Assembly (NCBI GenBank): GCA_020250005.1
Contig: JADCES010000101.1
Location: 1-60,123 of the forward strand
From: Roseomonas sp.
GTDB lineage: Bacteria > Pseudomonadota > Alphaproteobacteria > Acetobacterales > Acetobacteraceae
DNA length: 60,123 nt
Direction of reading: 5' to 3'
This document shows positions 37,024 to 46,121 of this stretch, piece after piece. The notes under the pieces were generated by a model that had not been told where the DNA came from, made no database searches, and was given only the letters and a program-made list of their open reading frames with translations. Numbering within the stretch: the first letter of the stretch is position 1; each line of letters starts with the position of its first letter. The position numbers and the translations under genes are program-made.

Positions 37024-38460
37024 ATGCTCGTTCTCGATCATGATCGCGCCGGCGGCTACTGGGGGGCGATTTATGCTTTCTCAGCGGTGCGCGGCCTGCG
37101 TGTAGTGATTGATGGGCCGGTGGGCTGCGAAAACCTGCCGGTGACAGCGGTGCTGCATTACACGGATGCGCTGCCGCCGCATGAATTGCCAATTGTGGTG
37201 ACTGGTCTGGATGAGGACTCACTCTCCCAGAACGGCACCGAAGGTGCCCTCAAGCGTGCCGCGGCGACCCAGGATGCCGAATTGCCCGCCGTGGTAGTGA
37301 CGGGCTCCATCGCCGAGATGATTGGCGGTGGCGTGACACCGCAAGGCAGCAATCTTCAGCGCTTCATCTGCCGCACGATTGATGAGGATCAGTGGCAAGC
37401 CGCTGATCGCGCCATCATGTGGCTCTGGACCGAATTTGGCTCTCGCGGTCGCAAGCCGAAGCCCCGCACGCGCAAGGAAGGCGAAAAGCCGCGCGTGAAT
37501 ATCATTGGCCCCATCTACGGCACCTTCAACATGCCATCTGACCTGGCTGAAATTCGCCGGCTGGTCGAAGGCATTGGCTGTGAGATCAATCTGGTCTTCC
37601 CGCTGGGTAGCCATGTGGAAGATATCGCGAAGCTGCCTGATGCGGATGTGAATATCTGCATGTATCGCGAATTTGGCCGCAAGCTTTGTGAAGAACTGGA
37701 GCGGCCCTATCTGCAAGCCCCGATCGGGTTGTTCGCGACCACGAATTTTTTGCGCAAGCTTGGTGAATTGACCGGGCTTGATCCGGAACCCTTTATCGAA
37801 CGTGAAAAGCACACCACGGTGAAGCCGCTTTGGGATTTGTGGCGCAGCGTGACGCAGGATTTCTACGCCTCTGCTTCATTTGCGGTGGTTGCGACTGATA
37901 CTTACGCGCGCGGCCTGCAGCGTTTTCTACATGATGAAATGGGCATCCCCTGCGCCTTCGCCTTTTCGCGCAAGGCAGGGCAGAAGCCCGACAATGCAGC
38001 GGTGCGTGATGCGCTGCGCAAGACACCGCCCTTGGTGCTGTTCGGTTCCTATAATGAACGCATGTATGCGGCAGAAATCAAAAGCCGCGCCATGTATATC
38101 CCGGCAAGTTTCCCCGGCGCCATCATTCGCCGCGCTACCGGTACGCCCTTTATGGGCTACGCCGGTGCCACTTATATCATTCAGGAATATTGCAACGCGC
38201 TGTTTGACGCGCTGTTTCATATCCTGCCGCTTGGCACTGATCTTGATCGGGTTGAACCAACCCCGGTACGTGCGGCGGAACCCTGGGATGCGGCGGCGGT
38301 CGCGCTACTCGATGAACGGGTCGAGCAGGAGCCATTCCTGCTCCGCATTTCTGCGGCGAAACGGCTACGCGAACAGGTTGAACGCGCCGCGCGCGCAGCG
38401 GCTGAGCCGCGTGTGACGGCTGAGCGCGTACAACAGACTTTGGCGGAGGTGATGGCATGA
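37024..38460 (+). CDS. bchZ: Chlorophyllide a reductase subunit Z
   Basis: '[62 protein letters not shown]'. Confidence 0.98.
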   Translation: MLVLDHDRAGGYWGAIYAFSAVRGLRVVIDGPVGCENLPVTAVLHYTDALPPHELPIVVTGLDEDSLSQNGTEGALKRAAATQDAELPAVVVTGSIAEMIGGGVTPQGSNLQRFICRTIDEDQWQAADRAIMWLWTEFGSRGRKPKPRTRKEGEKPRVNIIGPIYGTFNMPSDLAEIRRLVEGIGCEINLVFPLGSHVEDIAKLPDADVNICMYREFGRKLCEELERPYLQAPIGLFATTNFLRKLGELTGLDPEPFIEREKHTTVKPLWDLWRSVTQDFYASASFAVVATDTYARGLQRFLHDEMGIPCAFAFSRKAGQKPDNAAVRDALRKTPPLVLFGSYNERMYAAEIKSRAMYIPASFPGAIIRRATGTPFMGYAGATYIIQEYCNALFDALFHILPLGTDLDRVEPTPVRAAEPWDAAAVALLDERVEQEPFLLRISAAKRLREQVERAARAAAEPRVTAERVQQTLAEVMA

Positions 38461-38621
38461 CGCCCCTTCGCCATTCCGAATCTTGTCTGCGAACGGACCG
38501 CGGTCACCGCTGTCGGCACGTATCCGATGACAAGAAGGCTTGGGCGGAATTCCGCCTCTGCCGTCCCTGCCGCGCGGGTGGACGCGGTAATGGCCGTAAG
38601 GCCAAGTCGGAGGCTTACTAA
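38457..38621 (+). CDS. Putative 54-aa basic Cys4/His-rich protein between bchZ and puf[55 protein letters not shown]
   Basis: SD GGAGGT 6 nt upstream of ATG, inside bchZ; ATGA overlap with the bchZ stop; TAATG overlap with pufB; absent from the ORF track (<60 aa). Confidence 0.7.
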   Translation: MTPLRHSESCLRTDRGHRCRHVSDDKKAWAEFRLCRPCRAGGRGNGRKAKSEAY

Positions 38622-38797
38622 TGGCCGACACAAGAACGCGCCTGACGGAAGCTCAGGCGAAGGAAGTCCACAACTTGGTGGTCCAGGGATGGGCTTTCTC
38701 CGTTTTCGCTTCCATGGGCGCGCATATCCTCGTCTGGTTGTGGCGGCCGCTTGTCTATACCGGACAAGTGGTTCCGCCCGACTGGCGCTTCTTCTGA
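38621..38797 (+). CDS. pufB: Light-harvesting 1 beta polypeptide (58 aa)
   Basis: Hand translation [58 protein letters not shown]; BChl-ligating His in 'GAHILVWLWRP'; SD GGAGG; below ORF-track cutoff. Confidence 0.95.
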   Translation: MADTRTRLTEAQAKEVHNLVVQGWAFSVFASMGAHILVWLWRPLVYTGQVVPPDWRFF

Positions 38798-38850
38798 AGG
38801 ATGTTCCAGGCTGAGGGAAATTCCCAAGGCCTGGGCGCAAGGAAAGGAGA

Positions 38851-39039
38851 ATGTTCGATATGCATAAAATGTGGATGGTGATTGACGCTCGTCGTGTCGG
38901 GTTCCTCGGCGCGGCAGGTGTGGTGGCGATCGCAGCAGTGATTCACTTCGCTGTTCTGAGCTCGCCGCGCTACTGCGATCATCTCGGTTGGTGCGCAACA
39001 TCGCCGACCTTCACCCCTGGCCAAAAGCTGGGCGGTTGA
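38851..39039 (+). CDS. pufA: Light-harvesting 1 alpha polypeptide (start may be 38860, MHKMWMVID...)
   Basis: 'MHKMWMVIDARRVGFLGAAGVVAIAAVIHFAVLSS'; SD AAGGAG; follows pufB. Confidence 0.95.
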   Translation: MFDMHKMWMVIDARRVGFLGAAGVVAIAAVIHFAVLSSPRYCDHLGWCATSPTFTPGQKLGG

Positions 39040-39046
39040 GCACGAG

Positions 39047-39103
39047 GCGCGGCTTCGGCCGCGCTTCCGCGAATTGGGCGAGGCAGCCGAAACTGCCTCG
39101 CCC
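39047..39103 (+). other. Tandem intercistronic mRNA hairpins between pufA and pufL
   Basis: GCGCGGC-TTCG-GCCGCGC (39047-39064) and GGGCGAGGCAG-CCGAAA-CTGCCTCGCCC (39076-39103); no T-tract after the second. Confidence 0.85.
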
Positions 39104-39167
39104 GCACAGAACATCATGAGGGACCGCCAGGCGGGCAAAGCCCCCGTCGGGAGAGGAGCATCAAGCG

Positions 39168-39992
39168 ATGGCGATGTTAAGCTTTGAGCGGAAATACCGC
39201 GTCCGCGGCGGAACCCTGATAGGGGGCGACCTGTTCGATTTTTGGATAGGGCCTTTCTATGTCGGGTTCTTTGGCGTGACCACGGCGTTTTTCAGCTTTG
39301 TAGGAACCGCCCTGATCCTCTACGGCGCTGCGATTGGCGGGACCTGGAATCCCTGGCTGATCAATATCGCGCCGCCGGATCTGAAATACGGGCTGCGCCT
39401 GGCGCCAATGCGCGAAGGCGGGCTTTGGCAGATGATCACCATCTGCGCGATCGGCGCTTTTGTTTCCTGGGCTCTGCGCCAGGCGGAAATATCGCGCAAG
39501 CTTGGCATGGGCTATCACATTCCCATCGCTTATGGCGTCGCGGTTTTCGCCTATGTGACGCTGGTCGTGATCCGGCCGGTGCTGATGGGCGCCTGGGGAC
39601 ATGGCTTCCCCTACGGCATTTGGAGTCACCTCGATTGGGTGTCCAATGTCGGCTATCAATATCTGCACTTCCACTACAATCCGGCGCATATGATCGCGGT
39701 GACCTTCTTCTTCACCACGGTGCTGGCGCTGTCGTTGCACGGTGCATTGGTTCTCTCGGCGCTCAATCCGCCTGAAGGTGAACCGGTCAAGACCGCCGAG
39801 CATGAGAATACCTTCTTCCGTGACTTCATCGGTTATTCGATTGGCACGCTTGGTATTCACAGGCTTGGTCTTTTCCTTGCGCTGTCTGCCGGGATTTGGA
39901 GTGCGATCTGCATCGTGATCAGTGGTCCTTTCTGGACCCGCGGCTGGCCCGAATGGTGGGGCTGGTGGCTCAACCTGCCGATTTGGCGCTAG
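39168..39992 (+). CDS. pufL: Photosynthetic reaction centre L subunit
   Basis: '[37 protein letters not shown]', '[31 protein letters not shown]'. Confidence 0.99.
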   Translation: MAMLSFERKYRVRGGTLIGGDLFDFWIGPFYVGFFGVTTAFFSFVGTALILYGAAIGGTWNPWLINIAPPDLKYGLRLAPMREGGLWQMITICAIGAFVSWALRQAEISRKLGMGYHIPIAYGVAVFAYVTLVVIRPVLMGAWGHGFPYGIWSHLDWVSNVGYQYLHFHYNPAHMIAVTFFFTTVLALSLHGALVLSALNPPEGEPVKTAEHENTFFRDFIGYSIGTLGIHRLGLFLALSAGIWSAICIVISGPFWTRGWPEWWGWWLNLPIWR

Positions 39993-40013
39993 GCGAGGGG
40001 AGGGAAAAATCCC

Positions 40014-40994
40014 ATGGCCGAATATCAGAATATCTTCACCCGGATACAGGTACGCGGACCGGCGCCGTATCCTGGTGTGCCTCTACCTGCGGATAATTCC
40101 CCGCGGGAAGGCACCCCAAGGGAAGTGCATCTCTTTGGTCGCCTTGGCGATGCGCAGATCGGGCCGATCTATCTTGGCTATCTTGGCATTCTCTCGTTGC
40201 TCTTTGGCTTCATCGCCTTTGAGATCATCGGGCTTGCCATGCTGGCTTCGGTGAATTGGAACCTGAGCGAATTCATCCGTCAGCTTTTCTGGCTGGCGCT
40301 GGAACCTCCGCCGCCGGAATATGGCTTGCGCATTCCGCCGCTGAACAAGGGCGGCTGGTGGATCGTGGCAGGCTTCTTCCTGACGCTTTCCATGCTGCTC
40401 TGGTGGGTGCGTACCTATCGTCGCGCACGTGCGCTTGGCATGGGCACGCATGTGGCTTGGGCCTTTGCTGGCGCCATCTGGCTTTACCTGGTGCTGGGCT
40501 TCTTCCGCCCGCTTGCCATGGGCAGCTGGAGTGAAGCGGTGCCCTTCGGCATCTTCCCGCATCTGGATTGGACGGCGGCATTTTCGATCCGCTACGGCAA
40601 TCTGTTCTATAATCCCTTCCACGCGCTTTCGATCGTCTTCCTCTATGGCTCGGTCCTGTTGTTTGCGATGCATGCTGCAACCATCCTGGCGCTTGGGCGT
40701 TATGGCGGCGAACGCGAAATCGAACAGACTTTGGATCGCGGCACGGCAGCGGAACGTGGTGGGTTGTTCTGGCGCTGGACCATGGGCTTCAACGCTACTT
40801 TCGAAAGCATCCACCGCTGGGCCTGGTGGTTTGCCTTTCTTTGCCCCGTCACGGGCGGGATAGGCATTCTGCTGACCGGCACAGTCGTGGATAATTGGTA
40901 TCTCTGGGCGGTGGATCGGCACTTTGCGCCGGCCTATACCATGCCTTGGACACCCGCTGTTGATCCCTCCATCGTACAAGGAGCGCCGCGATGA
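40014..40994 (+). CDS. pufM: Photosynthetic reaction centre M subunit
   Basis: '[22 protein letters not shown]', '[29 protein letters not shown]'. Confidence 0.99.
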   Translation: MAEYQNIFTRIQVRGPAPYPGVPLPADNSPREGTPREVHLFGRLGDAQIGPIYLGYLGILSLLFGFIAFEIIGLAMLASVNWNLSEFIRQLFWLALEPPPPEYGLRIPPLNKGGWWIVAGFFLTLSMLLWWVRTYRRARALGMGTHVAWAFAGAIWLYLVLGFFRPLAMGSWSEAVPFGIFPHLDWTAAFSIRYGNLFYNPFHALSIVFLYGSVLLFAMHAATILALGRYGGEREIEQTLDRGTAAERGGLFWRWTMGFNATFESIHRWAWWFAFLCPVTGGIGILLTGTVVDNWYLWAVDRHFAPAYTMPWTPAVDPSIVQGAPR

Positions 40995-42067
40995 GCAGGT
41001 TTTCACTCAGCATCGCTGCCTTTGTGGTGGCGCTGCTTTGCGGGGTGATCTTTGTCACCACCTTCGAACGCCCACCAGTGCTGTCAACGCAAGGCGGCTT
41101 CCGCGGCCTTTCGATGGGTGAGGTGGAAAACCCACGCACCCTGCCCGCGTTGCTTGCGGCCAATCAAGCACCTGAAGCATCCGAAGCCGCGGATACAACG
41201 GGCCCAAGGGCGCATGAGGTTTATGAAAATGTGCAGGTGCTGCGTGATTTGAGTGAGGCGCAGTTCAACCGCATCATGCTCGCCATGACGGAATGGATCG
41301 CGCCCAATCAGGGTTGCGCCTATTGCCACAATGTGGAGAACATGGCCTCTGACGAAGTCTATACCAAAGTTGTTGCGCGGCGTATGTTGCAGATGACGCA
41401 TAAGATCAATTCGGAATGGGCGACGCATGTCGGCCAGACCGGCGTCACCTGCTATACCTGCCATCGTGGCAATCCTGTGCCGGCCATGGTTTGGTCAACG
41501 GAACCGAATAGTCGCGCTGGCTTGCAGGCGCCACGCGGGCAGAATCATCCGGCGGTTTCCGTTGGGCTTTCCTCGCTGCCGTCTGATCCCTTCACGCCGT
41601 TCCTCCTGGGCGATAAGGAAATCCGCAATATCAGCACCACGTCGCTGCCGGGGCGGAATAGTCAAAACACCATGTCAACGGAATGGACTTATGCGCTGAT
41701 GATGCATATGTCCGGCGCGCTTGGTGTGAATTGTACCTATTGCCATAACAGCCGTTCCTTCGCGGAATGGGCGCAAAGCCCGCCGGCGCGGACGACTGCC
41801 TGGCACGGCATCCGTATGGTGCGGGATATCAACATGTCCTACATCGAACCGCTGAAGCCGCTTTGGGCGCAGAACCCCAATGGCCCTGCGGAAGGCCCGC
41901 ATGGCCCACGGCTTGGCGCCTTGGGTGATCCGCTGAAGGTGAATTGTTCCACCTGTCACCAGGGACTCAACCGCCCCCTGAATGGCGCACCCATGCTGCG
42001 TGACTTCCCCGAATTGAAGCAGGTCAATCAAGGCCCGCTGCGTTCGGCTGATGCTGCGCCGCGATGA
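40991..42067 (+). CDS. pufC: Reaction-centre tetrahaem cytochrome c subunit
   Basis: Four CxxCH motifs: CAYCH, CYTCH, CTYCH, CSTCH; N-terminal membrane anchor. Confidence 0.98.
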   Translation: MSRFSLSIAAFVVALLCGVIFVTTFERPPVLSTQGGFRGLSMGEVENPRTLPALLAANQAPEASEAADTTGPRAHEVYENVQVLRDLSEAQFNRIMLAMTEWIAPNQGCAYCHNVENMASDEVYTKVVARRMLQMTHKINSEWATHVGQTGVTCYTCHRGNPVPAMVWSTEPNSRAGLQAPRGQNHPAVSVGLSSLPSDPFTPFLLGDKEIRNISTTSLPGRNSQNTMSTEWTYALMMHMSGALGVNCTYCHNSRSFAEWAQSPPARTTAWHGIRMVRDINMSYIEPLKPLWAQNPNGPAEGPHGPRLGALGDPLKVNCSTCHQGLNRPLNGAPMLRDFPELKQVNQGPLRSADAAPR

Positions 42068-42074
42068 TGGATTG

Positions 42075-42150
42075 GGGCGGGTAGCCTGAACCCGCCCATG
42101 ATTTTCTTATCTTCGGAACCTCCGCGCCTTGCGCGGAGGTTTTCCTTTTC
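42075..42150 (+). terminator. puf operon terminator: tandem stem-loops
   Basis: GGGCGGG-N9-CCCGCCC (42075-42097), then AACCTCCGCGC-CTT-GCGCGGAGGTT (42117-42141) followed by a T/C-rich tract. Confidence 0.85.
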
Positions 42151-42201
42151 CAGCGCCGCAGAATGGTGTTTCATGCCGAATAAGATGAAGGCCAAAAAAG
42201 C

Positions 42202-43713
42202 ATGATGAACACAGTTGAAGATAGGCGCCCGCATGCGATTGTGATCGGTTCCGGTTTTGGTGGTTTGGCCGCGGCGGTGCGTTTGGGGGCACGCGGCTGG
42301 CGTGTAACGATTCTTGAAAAGCTCGATGCGCCTGGCGGGCGCGCTTATGTCTTCCGGCAGGATGGTTTCACTTTTGATGCCGGCCCAACCATCATCACCG
42401 CGCCCTATCTGCTGGAAGAGCTTTGGTCACTTGCCGGCCGTAAGCTTGCGCAGGATATTGATCTGCGCGCGATGGACCCTTTCTATCTGATCCGCTTTGA
42501 TGATGGCGAAGTGATGCGCTGTTCCGCTGATCTTGATGTCACGCGTGCTGAGGTCGCGCGAATTGCACCGCAGGACAGCGCCGGCTTTGAACGTTTCATT
42601 CTGGAAAGTGAGCGTATTTTTCGGGTGGCCTTCGCCGAACTGGCCGATAAGCCCTTTCATAGCCTGGCAAGCCTGATCAGTGCCGCGCCGGATTTGATCC
42701 GGCTGAAGGGGTATCGCACCGTCTATAGTCGCGTTTGTGATTACTTCACCAGCGACAAGCTCCGCGTTGCCTTCAGCTTCCACCCGCTGCTGATTGGTGG
42801 GAATCCCATGACCACCACCGCCTATTACTGCCTGATCGCGCATCTTGAACGCCTGCATGGCGTGCATTACGCCATGGGCGGCATGGGTGCGCTGGTGCAG
42901 GGCATTCTTGATCTTGCCACAAGGCTGGGCGGAAGCATTCGCTATAACGCCGAGGTGAAGCGCATCACTACCGAAGGTCGTCGCGCTACAGGCGTTGAAC
43001 TGGCCGATGGTGAAAGGCTTGCAGCCGATATCGTGGTTTCCAACGCCGATGTTGCCTGGACCTACAGCAAGCTTTTGCAGGATTATCCGCGTCGGCGCTG
43101 GACGGATCGCAAGATCGCGCGCGCGCGCTATTCCATGAGTCTTTTCGTCTGGTACTTCGGTACCAAGCGCCGGTATGATGATGTCTATCATCACACCATG
43201 GTGCTTGGCCCACGCTACCAGGAATTGCTGCACGATATTTTCACGCGGAAGCACTTGGCGGAAGATTTCAGCCTTTATCTGCATCGCCCGACAGCAACGG
43301 ATTCGTCGCTGGCTCCGCCGGGCTGCGATTCCTTCTATGTGCTAGCCCCGGTGCCGCATTTGGGCAGCAAGGTGGATTGGGCTAATCATGCAGAGCCCTA
43401 TCGTAAAGCGATCGAAAAGCGCCTTGAGGAAACCGTACTGCCAGGGCTTGGTGAGGCGCTCGTCACATCGCGCATGATCACGCCGCAGGATTTTCAGGAT
43501 CGGCTGCTGTCGGTGAATGGCGCTGCCTTTGCGCTGGAACCGCAGCTTTTCCAAAGCGCCTGGTTCCGCCCCCATAACGTCAGTGAAGAAGTGAAGGGGC
43601 TTTATCTGGTGGGGGCCGGCACACATCCGGGCGCTGGCGTGCCGGGCGTGATTTCATCTGCCAAGGTACTCGATCAGCTTGTGCCGCATGGTGCTTCGCT
43701 CACGTTCAATTAA
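42202..43713 (+). CDS. crtI: Phytoene desaturase CrtI
   Basis: 'AIVIGSGFGGLAAAVRLGARGWRVTILEKLDAPGGRAYVFRQDGFTFDAGPTIITAP', 'GTHPGAGVPGVISSAKV'. Confidence 0.96.
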   Translation: MMNTVEDRRPHAIVIGSGFGGLAAAVRLGARGWRVTILEKLDAPGGRAYVFRQDGFTFDAGPTIITAPYLLEELWSLAGRKLAQDIDLRAMDPFYLIRFDDGEVMRCSADLDVTRAEVARIAPQDSAGFERFILESERIFRVAFAELADKPFHSLASLISAAPDLIRLKGYRTVYSRVCDYFTSDKLRVAFSFHPLLIGGNPMTTTAYYCLIAHLERLHGVHYAMGGMGALVQGILDLATRLGGSIRYNAEVKRITTEGRRATGVELADGERLAADIVVSNADVAWTYSKLLQDYPRRRWTDRKIARARYSMSLFVWYFGTKRRYDDVYHHTMVLGPRYQELLHDIFTRKHLAEDFSLYLHRPTATDSSLAPPGCDSFYVLAPVPHLGSKVDWANHAEPYRKAIEKRLEETVLPGLGEALVTSRMITPQDFQDRLLSVNGAAFALEPQLFQSAWFRPHNVSEEVKGLYLVGAGTHPGAGVPGVISSAKVLDQLVPHGASLTFN

Positions 43714-45239
43714 GCACGCATCGCACCAATTCGAATAGCACCGCGCGTGCCGGCCCAATCTTCCAAAAGCCGCGCCGCAGCGATACGGCCAGACATTGCC
43801 GCCATGGGAATGCCAGGGCCCGGATGCACGGAACCACCTGCAAGATACAAGCCTTGCAGGCGCGTTATCGCACCGGGGCGCGCGAAGGTGCCGGTTGTGC
43901 CATGGCTCGCGCGGCCATAAAGCGCACCACCGGAGCCTGGGAAAAGCCGCGCGAAACCCTCCGGCGTTGTGGCAACCTCAGCGCCCGCATCACGCGCAAT
44001 CTCCAACCCGCACGCCTTGAGCAGGCCAAAGCCGCGTTCACCCAATTCCACGATTTCTGCAGGAGAATAGCTGCGCCGGTCACCATCAGGTGGCGCATTG
44101 ATCAAAACAAGCATCCTTTCCGGCGTGCCCTCGGCCGGTCCTGGCCCGGCTTCGCGATCCTGTGCGCAGATATAGACAGTAGGTGCCGCGGTGATGTCAC
44201 GCCGGCGGAAAATGGCGTCGAATTCTGCCGCGTAATCCTCGGCGAAGAACACATTGTGATGCACCAGTGGAAACCCAGAAGTTGGCGCCTTCACGCACCA
44301 GGTCACGGCCGAAAGGGAACGCGCGGCGCGCGGCGTATCCTCTGCCGCGCTGCGTGGTGCCTGCCCCAATAGGCCTTGCGCCAGCGCGGCCACATCGCCG
44401 TTGAACACCACCGCATCAGCGGTGATTTCCTCACCATTTGCCAAGCGCACACCGCAAACCCTACCGTTGCGGGTGAGTATTTCCGCGACCTCTGCGCCAA
44501 AGCGAAACTTGGCGCCCTTTACTTCGGCCAGACGCTGGATCGCATCCGCCACGCGCCGCATGCCGCCCTTCACAAACCACACGCCATCCTGTTCCACATG
44601 CGCGACCAGCATCAGCGTGGCCGGCGCCAACCAGGGGGAGCATCCGCAATAGGTTGCATACCGCCCGAATAGCTGGCGCAAGCGCGGGTCGCGAAAATGC
44701 TCACCCAAGGCATCCCACAGCGTCTTCATCGGCGCGGTACGAATCAACGCCGCTATATTCGTAATGCCCACGCGCTTGACCAGATCAAGCGGAGATGGCC
44801 GTTCGGCGGCAATGAAGGAACCACGGAGTGTGCGGAAGATATCTGCGCTGCGTGCGCAAAAAGCGCGATAGCCGCGCGCCTCTGCCGCGCCGGCAAATTC
44901 GCCGATGGCATCGGCGGAACGCGCGATATCTGCGAATAAATCTAGCCTGCCGCCGGCGCGCCAGGCATGCCGCGCCAGGATATCTGCTTTCTGCAAGGGC
45001 AAAGCGGCTTCCAGGGAAGCGCCGGCATCCGCAAACAGCCCCTCAAAAATCCAGCGCATGGTGAAGACCGTGGGGCCACCATCAATCGGGCTGCCATCCA
45101 CCAGCACCTCACGCATCTTGCCACCGGGGGCGCTGGCGCGTTCCAAGACCGTCACCACCGCACCACGCCGCGCAAGGTCAGCGGCGGCCGACAAGCCGCC
45201 CATGCCGGCGCCAATCACAACAACGCGTGGGGCCGCCAT
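43710..45239 (-). CDS. crtD: 1-hydroxycarotenoid 3,4-desaturase (methoxyneurosporene dehydrogenase)
   Basis: 'VVVIGAGMGGLSAAADLARRGAVVTVLERASAPGGKMREVLVDGSPIDGGPTVFTMRWIF', 'GSVHPGPGIPMAAMSGRIAA'. Confidence 0.94.
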   Translation of the reverse strand: MAAPRVVVIGAGMGGLSAAADLARRGAVVTVLERASAPGGKMREVLVDGSPIDGGPTVFTMRWIFEGLFADAGASLEAALPLQKADILARHAWRAGGRLDLFADIARSADAIGEFAGAAEARGYRAFCARSADIFRTLRGSFIAAERPSPLDLVKRVGITNIAALIRTAPMKTLWDALGEHFRDPRLRQLFGRYATYCGCSPWLAPATLMLVAHVEQDGVWFVKGGMRRVADAIQRLAEVKGAKFRFGAEVAEILTRNGRVCGVRLANGEEITADAVVFNGDVAALAQGLLGQAPRSAAEDTPRAARSLSAVTWCVKAPTSGFPLVHHNVFFAEDYAAEFDAIFRRRDITAAPTVYICAQDREAGPGPAEGTPERMLVLINAPPDGDRRSYSPAEIVELGERGFGLLKACGLEIARDAGAEVATTPEGFARLFPGSGGALYGRASHGTTGTFARPGAITRLQGLYLAGGSVHPGPGIPMAAMSGRIAAARLLEDWAGTRGAIRIGAMRA

Positions 45240-45240
45240 G

Positions 45241-45984
45241 CTAGGTTGCAGCACTCAAACGTCTGCCGCGCCCGGCGAATTGCCGGTCCACAACGCGGCG
45301 GTGCCAGATGATCAGCGAAACCCCCACCACCAGCGGCACCGCCCACATGAAGGGATTGAGCGCCAATTCAGGGAAAATCCTGACAGAACCGAAAGCCATG
45401 AAGGCGGTGTAGACCGAGATACCCGCGCCCACCAAAGCCTTGATATGTTCCTTGATCCAGGAACCCGGCCCCGGTTCGCGTGCCATCAGAAACCAGAGAT
45501 TCGTGGCCGCAGTCGCCAGCCCTACCATGCAAATGCCAATCATCAGCGGCTGGCCGATCATCCAACCCTGCCAGGCGCAATTCAAGGACGCGGGAATCAG
45601 CGCATATTGCAGAAACAGATTGGTTCTGGTGCGATTCAATTCATGCCGGCGCTTGTTGCGAATGGAAAGCCAGCCATACCAGGCAAGGTTCACCGTCAGC
45701 AGCCCGGTCATCAACATCATCCAGCCAAAAATGCCGCGGATGAAGGCCTCATCAAAGCGGCCTTCCAGATGCGGGTGGGTTTCAATGGGCGCTGCCAGGG
45801 TCAGCAGACTCATCATCATCGCCAGGCAGCCGGTAATCAGCAGCGCGAAGGTGAAGACCTTGCCCCAGCGGGCGTGATTGGCGCCGCCCTTCCGTCCGAT
45901 CACGGGCACCCAGAAAGCAATGGCGCCAATGCTGCCCGTCACGATATGGGCGGCGACCAGCGCATGAAACAGGAAAAGGACCAT
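45241..45984 (-). CDS. Multi-TM protein (247 aa; DUF2306-like by eye) upstream of crtD
   Basis: Several hydrophobic helices; 'AHIVTGSIGAIAFWVPVIGRKGGANHARWGKVFTFALLITGC'. Confidence 0.75.
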   Translation of the reverse strand: MVLFLFHALVAAHIVTGSIGAIAFWVPVIGRKGGANHARWGKVFTFALLITGCLAMMMSLLTLAAPIETHPHLEGRFDEAFIRGIFGWMMLMTGLLTVNLAWYGWLSIRNKRRHELNRTRTNLFLQYALIPASLNCAWQGWMIGQPLMIGICMVGLATAATNLWFLMAREPGPGSWIKEHIKALVGAGISVYTAFMAFGSVRIFPELALNPFMWAVPLVVGVSLIIWHRRVVDRQFAGRGRRLSAAT

Positions 45985-46006
45985 CCGAGCCTCCCCGGCT
46001 TTAGAG

Positions 46007-46024
46007 TGACAATCGCACTTGACA
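46007..46024. promoter_or_regulatory. PpsR-like box TGACAATCGCACTTGACA
   Basis: TGA-N12-ACA with CAAT..TTGACA core in the divergent 45984/46122 intergenic region. Confidence 0.6.
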
Positions 46025-46121
46025 TATACTAATGTAAAGCATGGAAATCAGCCATGGCAGGTCAAGGATCGCTTCGCCCCTTTGCCCGCCCTTGCCTGGG
46101 CGTAAGGCCGGGTAGGGCGCT

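Noticed and set aside
38457-38621. Annotating the bchZ-pufB sORF as pufQ
   Set aside because: The translation is basic, Cys-rich and lacks a TM helix, so positional analogy alone is not enough
44905-46032. 375-aa plus-strand ORF opposite crtD and its upstream gene
   Set aside because: Antisense to confident CDSs; no recognisable motifs
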